From the NCBI GenBank assembly GCA_964391765.1, contig CAYMNG010000012.1:1-35741 (forward strand): a DNA stretch of 35,741 bases, given 5' to 3'. The stretch comes from UBA10649 sp964391765 (GTDB lineage: Bacteria; Actinomycetota; Actinomycetes; S36-B12). The notes under the pieces were generated by a model. It had not been told where the DNA came from. It made no database searches and saw only the letters and a program-made list of their open reading frames with translations. The number at the start of each line of letters is the position of its first letter. The first letter of the stretch is position 1. Of this stretch, positions 16,026 to 23,354 are shown piece after piece. The position numbers and the translations under genes are program-made.

Positions 16026-17157
16026 GGTGTCGACGCCGGTGGGACCGACCTGGCCGTCGGTCCTGCGGACGCTGCTCGCCGGTACCGACCTCGACCCCGA
16101 GGACGCACGCTGGGCGATGGAGCAGGTGCTCACCGGTGCGGCGACGTCGGCGCAGGTCGCCGGGTTCGTCACCGCGCTGCGCGCCAAGGGCGAGACCGCG
16201 GCGGAGGTGGACGCCCTCGTCACCGTGATGCTCGCCCACGCCCGGCTGCTCGACTTCGGCGGCCAGGCGCCGGTCTGCCTCGACGTCGTCGGCACCGGTG
16301 GCGACCAGGCGCACACGGTGAACATCTCGACGATGTCCGCGCTGGTCTGCGCGGCGGCCGGCGCGCCGGTCGTCAAGCACGGGAACCGGGCCGCGTCCTC
16401 GGCCACCGGCACGGCCGACGTGCTCGAGGCGCTCGGCGTGGCGATCGACCTCGGCCCGGTGGGCGTGGTCGAGTCGGTGCGTCAGGTCGGGATCGGCTTC
16501 TGCTTCGCGCAGACCCATCATCCGGCGATGCGCCACGCCGGCCCGACACGCCGAGAACTGGGCGTGCCGACCGTGTTCAACATCCTCGGACCGCTGACGA
16601 ACCCGGGGCGGGCCGCCGCGGGCCTGATCGGCTGCGCGGATTCGCGCCTCGCGCCGGTCATGGCGCAGGTGCTGGGCCGCCGCGGCGTGCACGCGCTGGT
16701 CGTTCGCGGGGAGGACGGACTCGACGAGATCTCGACCGCGGCCGCGACGACGGTGTGGGACACGACCGGTGGCGAGGTCGCCGTCGATCGGATCGACCCA
16801 CGCGACCTCGGGGTCCACGCGGTCGACCCGCAGGCCCTGCGCGGCGGCGATCCGGCGCGCAACGCGCACCTGCTGCTCGCGACGCTCGGGTCGTCGCGGG
16901 TGGACGTCGACGACGTGGACGCGAATCGGGTCGAGGCGATCCGCGACGCCGTCGCGTTGAACAGCGCGGCCGCGCTCGTGGCGTACGCGTCCGCCGTCGC
17001 GAGCCGGGCCGGCGACGCGGCGGACGACCGGCCGCTGGTGACCCGGATCGCCGATCAGCTGCCCCGTGCGCGGGCGGTCATCGCGTCGGGTGCGGCGGCG
17101 TCCGTGCTCGAGGCGTGGGCGCAGACCACGGTGCGCCTTCGCCGCGACGACCGGTGA
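15994..17157 (+). CDS. trpD: Anthranilate phosphoribosyltransferase
   Basis: This protein (387 residues from the first GTG) transfers the phosphoribosyl group of PRPP to anthranilate, the second step of tryptophan synthesis. Motifs are GTGGD (100-104) for PRPP, the NISTMSA phosphate loop, KHGNRAASS (128-136) for anthranilate, and FNILGPLTNPG. The GTG at 15994 overlaps the receiver gene by 32 nt; an in-frame GTG at 16027 begins one base after that gene's stop and would remove 11 non-conserved residues, so it is equally likely. The stop is only 3 nt from the end of the convergent exonuclease gene, leaving no room for a terminator. Confidence 0.95.
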   Translation: MTDSPSPPSAEVSTPVGPTWPSVLRTLLAGTDLDPEDARWAMEQVLTGAATSAQVAGFVTALRAKGETAAEVDALVTVMLAHARLLDFGGQAPVCLDVVGTGGDQAHTVNISTMSALVCAAAGAPVVKHGNRAASSATGTADVLEALGVAIDLGPVGVVESVRQVGIGFCFAQTHHPAMRHAGPTRRELGVPTVFNILGPLTNPGRAAAGLIGCADSRLAPVMAQVLGRRGVHALVVRGEDGLDEISTAAATTVWDTTGGEVAVDRIDPRDLGVHAVDPQALRGGDPARNAHLLLATLGSSRVDVDDVDANRVEAIRDAVALNSAAALVAYASAVASRAGDAADDRPLVTRIADQLPRARAVIASGAAASVLEAWAQTTVRLRRDDR

Positions 17158-17160
17158 CGG

Positions 17161-19065
17161 CTATCCGGCCAGGATCCGGCTGACGGCCCCGACCGCCGGT
17201 CCCAGCGGCCTGGTCGCGTCGTAGTCCGCGCGCAGACCCTCGGCGAGGGTGGCGCGGCGGGCCACGCGCAGCCGCTCGAGCGTGTCCGCGCCGCAGTGGA
17301 CCGGCCAGGCGAGCGGGCCGCCGTGCACCAGCCGGACCGAGCCGGAGTCCAGCCAGTCGAGGATCGCGTTCGCCTCCTCGCCCAGGCACGCCGGGGCCGG
17401 CCACGGTGGTGCGAGGACCTGTTCGGCGCAGGCGCGCAGGGCGTCGACGGCCGGTCGTGGGTCGACGCCGGGGTCGACGGCGCCGGCGGCGGCCAGGCGG
17501 CCGAACCCGATGACGTGGATCTCCCAGCCGCCGTCGGCGCGGCGGGCCGCGGCGACGGTCTGCGCGCTGGCGGTCAGCGCACCGAGCCGGTGCACCCGCA
17601 CGCTGCCGAGCAGGACCTGCTCGAGTCGGTCCCGGCAGGCCGTGGCGTCCTCGAACCGCTCGTCGGCGGCGAGTACCGCCATCCGCCGCTCGTTCGCGGC
17701 AACGACCGCCCGCATGTCGCCGGCCATCGCCGCCCGCAGGTCCTCGACGAGCGCGGAGTGCGCCACGCGATCGCCGGCGGGAGTGCACGGTGCCAGGCAG
17801 CGGCCGAGATCGGCCAGGGAGCAGGCGGCGTCCGTCGGGCGGGCGCGGCGGGGCAGCCGCTGCGTGCACGCGCGGATGGGGAACGCGGCGAGCAGCGCGT
17901 CGATCGCGTCCTGCGCCGGCCGCCGGGACGGGTACGGACCCAGGTACCGGGCGCCGGCCGCGTGGTCGTCGGCGACGTCGGCGACGACCGCCAGCCGGGG
18001 CACCGGCTCGACCGTCAGCTTCACCCAGCGCTGTGCCTGCGGGCGCCGCGATCGCTGGTTGTACCGCGGCTGCTCGTCGGCGATGAGCCGCAGTTCGCGC
18101 ACCCTCGCCTCGAGTGCCGTCGCACACGCGATCGGCGTCACCGAGTCGGCGATCTCGATCATCTCCGCCATCCGGCGGCGCTGCTCGGCGGCGGTGAAGT
18201 AGCTGCGGACCCGGGTGCGGATCCGCCGTGACGTGCCGACGTACAGGGCGGCTCCCTGCCGGTCCCGGAACACGTACACCCCGGGGGTGTCGGGCAGGCC
18301 GGCGGCCAGGTGGCGCTTGGTGCGCTGTGCGGTCGAGACGCGTGCGCACAGGGCGAGGACGTCGGGCACCGTCGTGGCGCCGAGGTTGCCGGCGCGTTCG
18401 AGCAGGCCGTGCAGCACGTCCGTCGTCGCGCGGGCGTCGTCCAGGGCCCGGTGCGTCGGGGACACCGACGTGCGAAAGTGCGCGGCCAGCGTCGCGAGCT
18501 TGCAGTTGCGGACCTCGTCGCGGTGCAGGACCACGCGGGCCAGCCGCGCGGTGTCGATGACCTGTGGGTTCGGCCAGACGTGACCGTGCTTGCCGGCCGC
18601 GGCGGCGAGGAACCCGGTGTCGTACGGCGCGTTGTGCGCGACGAGTACGCCGTCGCCGAGGAACTCCCAGAACGCGGGCAGCACGGCACCGAGGGAGGGC
18701 TCGCCGGTGACGAGGGCGTCGGTTATCCCGGTGAGCGACGCGACGAACGGCGGGATCGGGACGCCCGGGTCGACCAGCGTGGCGAACGTGCCGAGCACCT
18801 CGCCGCCGCGGACCTTCACCGCGCCGATCTCGGTGATCCCGGCGTCGGCCGGCGCCCCGCCGGTCGTCTCCAGGTCGACGACGACGAACGTCACCGCACT
18901 CAGCGGCGGGTCGAGGTCGTCGAGTCGCAGCTGGGCGCCGGCCGGATCCGGCCGGCCGGCGTCAGTTGACCGCACGTCGGCAGGCCGCACGCCGGTTGAC
19001 CGCACGTCGGCAGGCCGCACGTCGGCAGACTCCACGTCGGCAGACCCCACGTCGGCAGACCCCAT
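17161..19065 (-). CDS. DEDDh exonuclease / UvrC-like GIY-YIG fusion protein
   Basis: This 634-residue protein joins a DnaQ-type 3'-5' exonuclease to a UvrC/Cho-like nuclease, as in actinobacterial homologues of Rv2191. Residues 1-35 are seven pentapeptides from 15-bp DNA repeats. The exonuclease core (about 58-220) has D64 and E66 (VVVDLETTG), the H144-N145-D149 segment (AHNAPYD) and H205 with D209/D210 (HRALDDA). The GIY-YIG domain (about 258-338) shows GVYVF, LYVGTS and E319. A UvrC-like region with AACSLADLGRCLAPC follows. The role is probably DNA repair, unproven. The ATG at 19065 is 8 nt after TACTGT. Because the consensus repeat unit begins with GTG, six further in-frame GTG codons follow. 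Confidence 0.88.
   Translation of the reverse strand: MGSADVGSADVESADVRPADVRSTGVRPADVRSTDAGRPDPAGAQLRLDDLDPPLSAVTFVVVDLETTGGAPADAGITEIGAVKVRGGEVLGTFATLVDPGVPIPPFVASLTGITDALVTGEPSLGAVLPAFWEFLGDGVLVAHNAPYDTGFLAAAAGKHGHVWPNPQVIDTARLARVVLHRDEVRNCKLATLAAHFRTSVSPTHRALDDARATTDVLHGLLERAGNLGATTVPDVLALCARVSTAQRTKRHLAAGLPDTPGVYVFRDRQGAALYVGTSRRIRTRVRSYFTAAEQRRRMAEMIEIADSVTPIACATALEARVRELRLIADEQPRYNQRSRRPQAQRWVKLTVEPVPRLAVVADVADDHAAGARYLGPYPSRRPAQDAIDALLAAFPIRACTQRLPRRARPTDAACSLADLGRCLAPCTPAGDRVAHSALVEDLRAAMAGDMRAVVAANERRMAVLAADERFEDATACRDRLEQVLLGSVRVHRLGALTASAQTVAAARRADGGWEIHVIGFGRLAAAGAVDPGVDPRPAVDALRACAEQVLAPPWPAPACLGEEANAILDWLDSGSVRLVHGGPLAWPVHCGADTLERLRVARRATLAEGLRADYDATRPLGPAVGAVSRILAG
18961..19065 (-). 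repeat. Seven 15-bp tandem repeats forming the N-terminus
   Basis: Seven contiguous 15-bp units run from 18961 to 19065, with plus-strand consensus GTCGGCAGRCCNCAC and a few substitutions. The array ends exactly at the start codon: the last unit reads ...CCCAT, so its minus-strand first codon is ATG where the other six have GTG. They encode (V/M)-x-S/P-A/T-D/G five-residue units. Confidence 0.93.
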
Positions 19066-19073
19066 GGGCACCG

Positions 19074-19079
19074 ACAGTA
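19074..19079 (-). promoter_or_regulatory. Putative -10 element of the exonuclease fusion gene
   Basis: TACTGT on the minus strand ends 8 nt before the ATG at 19065, supporting translation from the first repeat unit. Confidence 0.45.
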
Positions 19080-19137
19080 GGTGGGCCCGCTGACAGTGCG
19101 CCGGTGCCCACGCCGGTTCGACCCGAGCCGGCCCGGG

Positions 19138-19143
19138 TAGGGT
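19138..19143 (+). promoter_or_regulatory. Putative -10 element of the 90-aa zinc-ribbon gene
   Basis: TAGGGT ends 6 nt before the GTG at 19150; the same hexamer precedes adoK and glpK. Confidence 0.45.
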
Positions 19144-19149
19144 CGGGCG

Positions 19150-19422
19150 GTGCCCACTGCTCTGCCTGATGACCGATCTCGCTGGCGCTGTGCGCACTGC
19201 GGGAACCTCACCCGGTTCGACGTCACCCGGACGACCCGCGTGCGGGAGTTCTGGCACCTGGCCATGTCCGGCGAGCCGGACGTGGACGAACGCGAGGTGC
19301 TCGCGGAGACGATCGAGCAGATCTCGTGCCGCTGGTGCGGGGCCGTCGATCGCATCGAGCTCGTCGCGCGACCGCAGCATGGTGGACCGGCGGACGACGC
19401 GACCGGCGACGGCGGGCCCTGA
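19150..19422 (+). CDS. Small CxxC/CxxC putative zinc-ribbon protein
   Basis: This 90-residue protein has two CxxC pairs, CAHCGN near residue 14 and CRWCGA near residue 60, which would form a single four-Cys zinc site. Between them lies a conserved-looking basic and acidic segment (RFDVTRTTRVREFWHL, then an acidic DVDEREVL). The tail is Gly/Asp-rich and probably disordered. The GTG start at 19150 is 6 nt after TAGGGT. I do not recognise a named family. It lies divergent from the exonuclease fusion and upstream of another small Cys-rich gene. Zinc binding is inference. Confidence 0.7.
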   Translation: MPTALPDDRSRWRCAHCGNLTRFDVTRTTRVREFWHLAMSGEPDVDEREVLAETIEQISCRWCGAVDRIELVARPQHGGPADDATGDGGP

Positions 19423-19529
19423 CCGGATCGGGCGGCCCGCGCCGCCGCGGTGACCGGGGCTCGAGGTGACCGGGCCCCGGGGCGTCGAGGCGGTGGTCGG
19501 CGCGCACCGGGGTTGTCAGGGGGCCGACG

Positions 19530-19535
19530 TAGTTT
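19530..19535 (+). promoter_or_regulatory. Putative -10 element of the 73-aa Cys-rich gene
   Basis: TAGTTT ends 7 nt before the ATG at 19543. The 120-bp stretch before that gene (19423-19542) otherwise holds only a weak 7-bp hairpin (19454-19480). Confidence 0.4.
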
Positions 19536-19542
19536 GCGTCCC

Positions 19543-19764
19543 ATGATCATCGACTGCGGAACATGCGTGGCCGCCGGGCCCGCCTGCACGGACTGTGTCG
19601 TCTCGGTACTGCTCGGCCCGCCGGGGACCGGCAGCGGTGACGTCGATGCCGGCTGGGCGGACCGGGTCGACGTCGCCGACGAGCACGCCCAGGCGCTGGC
19701 GGTGCTCGCCGGCTCCGGCCTGGTGCCGCCGCTTCGGCTGGTGCCCCGGTCGGTCGCGAGCTGA
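19543..19764 (+). CDS. Small conserved Cys-rich actinobacterial protein
   Basis: This 73-residue protein begins MIIDCGTCVAAGPACTDC, placing cysteines at 5, 8, 15 and 18 (C-x2-C-x6-C-x2-C), a likely zinc or iron-sulfur site. The rest is a short helical region ending LVPPLRLVPRSVAS. I recall similar short proteins with this N-terminus across actinobacteria but no known function. The frame could extend 31 codons upstream to 19450, but that part is Arg/Gly-rich and not conserved-looking; TAGTTT 7 nt before the ATG supports 19543. The last codons and the stop lie inside a 24-bp tandem repeat. Confidence 0.72.
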   Translation: MIIDCGTCVAAGPACTDCVVSVLLGPPGTGSGDVDAGWADRVDVADEHAQALAVLAGSGLVPPLRLVPRSVAS

Positions 19765-19804
19765 GCGAGCCGGTCGGTCGCGAGCTGAGCGAGCCGGTCG
19801 GTCG
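19746..19804 (+). repeat. 24-bp tandem repeat spanning a stop codon
   Basis: The 24-bp unit starting CCGGTCGGTCGCGAG occurs at 19746-19769 and 19770-19793, and its first 11 bases recur at 19794-19804. The first copy contains the stop codon of the 73-aa gene, so the stop is duplicated in frame. Confidence 0.9.
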
Positions 19805-19807
19805 ACG

Positions 19808-21601
19808 TCAGGAGTACAGCGCGTCGATGTCCGCGGCGAACTCGGTCATGATGATCGCGCGCTTGAGCTTCATCGACGGGGTCAGCTGGCCACCCTCCTC
19901 GGTCCAGTCCACGCCGAGGATGCGGAACTTCTTGATCGCCTCCGCGTGCGAGACGGCCTTGTTCGCGTCGTCGATCGCGGACTGGATCTCGGCGTTCATC
20001 TGCGGGTCGTCGGCGAGGTCGGCGATCGACATCCCGGCCTTCGCGTGCTGGGCGGCCCAGGCCGGGACGGCCTCCGGGTCGAGGGTCACCAGGACGGCGA
20101 TGAACGGCTTGGCGTCGCCGACGACCATGCACTGGCCGACCAGCCAGTGCGCGCGCAGCCGATCCTCCAGCACGGCCGGCGCGACGTTCTTGCCCGCGGC
20201 CGTGACGAGGATCTCCTTCTTGCGCCCGGTGATCTTGACGAACCCGTCGTCGTCGATCTCGCCGATGTCGCCGGAGTGGAACCACCCGTCGGATTCGATC
20301 GCGTCGGCGGTGGCCTTGTCGTTGTTCCAGTAACGGTCGAACACCTGGCCGCCGCGGATCAGCAGTTCGCCGTCGGCGGCGACCTTCACCCCGCTCCCGG
20401 GGACCGGCTGGCCGACGGTGCCGATGCGCAGGGCGTCGGGTCGGTTGACCGTCGCGGCGGCGGTCGTCTCCGTCAGCCCGTACCCCTCCAGGATCGTCAC
20501 GCCGATCCCGCGGAAGAAGTGCCCGAGCCGGTCGCCGAGCGGGGCGCTACCGGAGACCGCCCACCGGACGCGACCGCCCATCGCGTGCCGGAGCTTGCCG
20601 TAGACGAGCTTGTCGAACACGGCGTGCTTCACCTTCAGCAGCAGGCCCGGACCACCGGTGTCCAGCGAGCGGCTGTAGTCGATCGCGACCTGGGCCGCGG
20701 TGTCGAAGATCCGGCCCTTGCCGTCGGCGATCGCCTTCTGCTGAGCGGAGTTGAAGACCTTCTCGAACACGCGGGGCACGGCCAGCAGGAACGTCGGCTG
20801 GAACGACTGCAGGCCGGGCAGCAGGTCCTTGATGTTCGACGAGTGCCCCAACCGGACCCCCGCGCGCAGGCAGCCGGCCTGGATGACGCGACCGAAGACG
20901 TGGGCGATCGGCAGGAACAGCAGCGTCGACGAACCGGGGACGAGGAACACGCTGGGCAGACCGTTGACGACGTTGTCGACCTCGAACATGAAGTTGCCGT
21001 GGGTGAGGACGCAGCCCTTGGGTCGCCCGGTCGTTCCGGAGGTGTAGATGATCGTGGCGATCGACTCGGGGGTCAGCGTCGCCCGACGGGCCTCGAGATC
21101 CTCGTCGGACACGTCCCGGCCCTCGGACTTCAGCAGGTCGATGGCGCCGTCCTCGAACACCCAGGTGCGGGTCACGGTGGGGATCTGCACGGCGACCTCG
21201 TCGAACGTCGCCTTGTTCTTCTGGCTCTCGCAGATCAACGCCACTGCGCCGGAGTCGGCGAGCATCCACTGGATCTGCTCGGCGGAGGAGGTCTCGTACA
21301 CCGGGACGCTGACCGCGCCGGCGTACCAGATCGCGTAGTCCACCAGCGTCCACTCGTACCGGGTCCGGCTCATGACGCCGACCCGTTCGCCCGGCTCGAC
21401 CCCGTTGGCCATGATCCCCTTCGCCACGGCCTTGATCTCGGCCAGGAACTCGCGGGAGGTCAGCGAGACCCACGCCTCGCCGCGCGGGATCGACACGGCC
21501 TCGCGGTCGGGGGCCTTCTCGGCGTTCTCCACGACGTGGTCGACGGTGCTTCCGCTCGTTGGCATCTCGACGATTGCAGGGAGGGAGAATTCCTGGCGCA
21601 T
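19808..21601 (-). CDS. Long-chain fatty-acid-CoA ligase (FadD15-like)
   Basis: This 597-residue ANL-superfamily enzyme activates fatty acids through an acyl-adenylate and transfers them to CoA. The AMP/phosphate loop YTSGTTGRPKG is at 186-196. The later motifs are GYGLTETT, the hinge-region SGDIGEIDDDGFVKITGRKKE and a C-terminal catalytic Lys region (TPSMKLKR). Length and motif spacing match the FadD15 type (Rv2187), which occupies the same neighbourhood in M. tuberculosis. The ATG at 21601 is used because TACGGT lies 6 nt upstream; 31 further upstream codons are open but overlap that element. Adjacent lipid-binding SRPBCC genes are divergent. Confidence 0.92.
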   Translation of the reverse strand: MRQEFSLPAIVEMPTSGSTVDHVVENAEKAPDREAVSIPRGEAWVSLTSREFLAEIKAVAKGIMANGVEPGERVGVMSRTRYEWTLVDYAIWYAGAVSVPVYETSSAEQIQWMLADSGAVALICESQKNKATFDEVAVQIPTVTRTWVFEDGAIDLLKSEGRDVSDEDLEARRATLTPESIATIIYTSGTTGRPKGCVLTHGNFMFEVDNVVNGLPSVFLVPGSSTLLFLPIAHVFGRVIQAGCLRAGVRLGHSSNIKDLLPGLQSFQPTFLLAVPRVFEKVFNSAQQKAIADGKGRIFDTAAQVAIDYSRSLDTGGPGLLLKVKHAVFDKLVYGKLRHAMGGRVRWAVSGSAPLGDRLGHFFRGIGVTILEGYGLTETTAAATVNRPDALRIGTVGQPVPGSGVKVAADGELLIRGGQVFDRYWNNDKATADAIESDGWFHSGDIGEIDDDGFVKITGRKKEILVTAAGKNVAPAVLEDRLRAHWLVGQCMVVGDAKPFIAVLVTLDPEAVPAWAAQHAKAGMSIADLADDPQMNAEIQSAIDDANKAVSHAEAIKKFRILGVDWTEEGGQLTPSMKLKRAIIMTEFAADIDALYS

Positions 21602-21607
21602 GCCGCC

Positions 21608-21613
21608 ACCGTA
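21608..21613 (-). promoter_or_regulatory. Putative -10 element of the acyl-CoA ligase gene
   Basis: TACGGT on the minus strand ends 6 nt before the ATG at 21601, consistent with a leaderless transcript. Confidence 0.45.
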
Positions 21614-21687
21614 GACGAGTTGTCCGGCCGAGGCACCCGTTACGTCGACGGTCGCGGCCGGTCGGGGCGGCGTGGCATCCTGGCCCG

Positions 21688-22095
21688 GTGGCATCGATCG
21701 AGATCCGCGACGAGGTCGTCATCGTCGTCTCGCGCGGCACGGTCGCGACGGTGATCGCCCAGCGCAGCCGCTGGCGGACCTGGTGGCCACGGTCGCGGGC
21801 CACCGTCGTCGTGGACCACGGTGCCGAGGGGATGCGGTGGGCGTTGACCGGGGAGATGGTCGGCAGCACGCAGATCACGTTGGTCGACGAGGCCGACGGC
21901 GTGCGGGTCCGGTACGCGATGTCGGTCGACCCGACCGTCCCCGGTTCGGCCACGGTCGCCCGGGCGCTGCCGGACTCCCCGTACGGCCGCCGCGAGCTCG
22001 TCGACCTGCGCCGACGGCAGGAGACGGCGTGGAAGCAGGTGATGTGGGCGTTGAAGGACGAACTCGAGGGCGGCGGTCGGGGTCGGGCCGGGTGA
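21688..22095 (+). CDS. SRPBCC-like protein (Rv2186c type)
   Basis: This 135-residue protein has the alternating strand pattern and terminal helix of START/SRPBCC hydrophobic-ligand domains. It has a WWPRSRATVVVDHGAEGMRWALTG core and ends with a basic helix QETAWKQVMWALKDEL. The GTG at 21688 is chosen because the earlier frame is Arg-rich non-conserved sequence. Position and size match Rv2186c, next to fadD15 in mycobacteria. The next gene starts inside its stop codon (GTGA). Ligand unknown; the fold is inferred from pattern only. Confidence 0.68.
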   Translation: MASIEIRDEVVIVVSRGTVATVIAQRSRWRTWWPRSRATVVVDHGAEGMRWALTGEMVGSTQITLVDEADGVRVRYAMSVDPTVPGSATVARALPDSPYGRRELVDLRRRQETAWKQVMWALKDELEGGGRGRAG

Positions 22096-22871
22096 GGGTC
22101 CACGTCGTCAGCGACGTGCACGGTGCGGCCGACGCGCTGGCCCGCGCGGCCGACGGCAGCGACGTGTTCGTGTGCCTGGGCGACCTGATCGTCTTCGTGG
22201 ACTATCACGATCCGGGCCGCGGGATCCTCGCCGACCTGTTCGGCGCCGACCACGCGCGGCAGTACGTGGCCGCTCGCACCGCGAACCGGTTCGCCGACGC
22301 CCGTGACCTGGCGGCGCGGGCGTGGGCCGCGATCGGCGTCCACGATCCGCACGAGCGGCGTGCGGTCATCACGCGGCGGGTCGCCGCGCAGTACGACGAG
22401 CTGTTCGCGGCGATGCCGACGCCCGCCCTGCTCACGTACGGCAACGTCGACATCCCGGACCTGTGGCCGGACCGCCTGCGCCCGGGACACCGGGTCGTCC
22501 CGACCGGCGTGATCGAGGTCGAGGGTCGACGGTGGGGATTCGTCGGCGGCGGCCTGACCAGCCCGATGAACACCCCGTACGAGGTGCCGCCGGCGCAGTT
22601 CGCCGCCGAGGTCGAGGCGCTGGGGCCGGTCGACGTGCTGTTCACGCACATCCCGCCGGCCGTGCCGGAACTGACGTACGACGTCCTCGCCCGGCGGTTC
22701 GAGTCCGGCAGCACCGCGTTGCTCGACTACGTGCGCACGTTCCAGCCCCGCTATCACCTGTTCGGGCACGTGCACCAGCCGCTCGCCCGTAGACGCCGGA
22801 TCGGACGGACCGAATGCGTGAACGTGGGCCACTTCGACGCGCTGCGGGTGCCGTTCGTGGTGGACCTGTGA
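22092..22871 (+). CDS. Calcineurin-like metallophosphoesterase
   Basis: This 259-residue protein has the dimetal phosphoesterase motifs in order: D8 and H10 in SDVHG, D31 in CLGDL, GNVD around residue 117, a single His in FTHIPP, and GHVH near the C-terminus. It is soluble, without a signal peptide. Substrate is not predictable from the sequence; phosphodiesters or nucleotides are typical. The GTG at 22092 overlaps the stop of the SRPBCC-like gene by 4 nt, so the two are translationally coupled and probably act together. Confidence 0.86.
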   Translation: MRVHVVSDVHGAADALARAADGSDVFVCLGDLIVFVDYHDPGRGILADLFGADHARQYVAARTANRFADARDLAARAWAAIGVHDPHERRAVITRRVAAQYDELFAAMPTPALLTYGNVDIPDLWPDRLRPGHRVVPTGVIEVEGRRWGFVGGGLTSPMNTPYEVPPAQFAAEVEALGPVDVLFTHIPPAVPELTYDVLARRFESGSTALLDYVRTFQPRYHLFGHVHQPLARRRRIGRTECVNVGHFDALRVPFVVDL

Positions 22872-22888
22872 GCGGCGTCCCGGGCAGG

Positions 22889-22894
22889 TAGCCT
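22889..22894 (+). promoter_or_regulatory. Putative -10 element of the SRPBCC/ArsA-like unit
   Basis: TAGCCT ends 7 nt before the ATG at 22902, at the head of a three-gene coupled unit. Confidence 0.4.
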
Positions 22895-22901
22895 TCGGCA
22901 C

Positions 22902-23354
22902 ATGGCCGAGCAGACCGAGTCCAGCATCGTCGTCGTCGCGGCCCCGGCCGTCATCATGGACGTCATCGCCGACCTGCCGGCGTATCCGCAGTGGAGTGAC
23001 GGCATCACCAGCGTCACGGTCCTGGCGCTCTACGAGGACGACTCCCGGCCGGCCGACGCGCGGTTCACCCTCAGTTCGGGAGCGATCAAGGACACCTACG
23101 AGCTGGAGTACGACTGGGACGGCGACCGCTCGGTCGCGTGGACGTTGACCAAGGGCGACATGCTCACGGCGATGGACGGGGTGTACCAGCTCACCGACAA
23201 CGGGGACGGCACGACCACGGTGCTGTACCGGCTCGCCGTCGACGTGAAGATCCCGATGATCGGCATGATCAAGCGCAAGGCGGAGAAGGTCATCATCGAC
23301 ACCGCGTTGAAGGGGCTGAAGAAGCGCGTGGAGTCCCTCGCCGCCCCGCAGTGA
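22902..23354 (+). CDS. SRPBCC-family protein (Rv2185c-like)
   Basis: This 150-residue protein looks like the polyketide cyclase/dehydrase (START) family. It has the early ADLPAYPQWSDGI segment typical of these domains, a central run of beta strands, and a long C-terminal helix (MIKRKAEKVIIDTALKGLKKRVESL). Such domains bind hydrophobic ligands, but the ligand here is unknown. It is the first gene of a coupled unit, overlapping the ArsA-like gene by 4 nt. The corresponding mycobacterial gene also stands next to an ArsA-like gene, so the pair is conserved. Confidence 0.83.
   Translation: MAEQTESSIVVVAAPAVIMDVIADLPAYPQWSDGITSVTVLALYEDDSRPADARFTLSSGAIKDTYELEYDWDGDRSVAWTLTKGDMLTAMDGVYQLTDNGDGTTTVLYRLAVDVKIPMIGMIKRKAEKVIIDTALKGLKKRVESLAAPQ

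Noticed and set aside
18961..19065. CRISPR-like array
   Set aside because: The 15-bp units are directly adjacent without spacers; this is a tandem repeat within a coding region.
18961..19065. Pentapeptide-repeat protein domain
   Set aside because: The five-residue units lack the A(D/N)LXX pattern with central Leu/Phe, and seven units are too few for the fold.
19454..19480. Hairpin as terminator after the 90-aa gene
   Set aside because: The stem is only 7 bp with a 13-nt loop; such GC stems occur by chance at this base composition.
19513..19518. TTGTCA as a -35 box for the 73-aa gene
   Set aside because: Only 11 nt separate it from the presumed -10 TAGTTT, too short for a normal promoter.
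19595..21754. 719-codon plus-strand frame opposite the acyl-CoA ligase
   Set aside because: Antisense shadow of a clear AMP-binding enzyme; no motif of its own.
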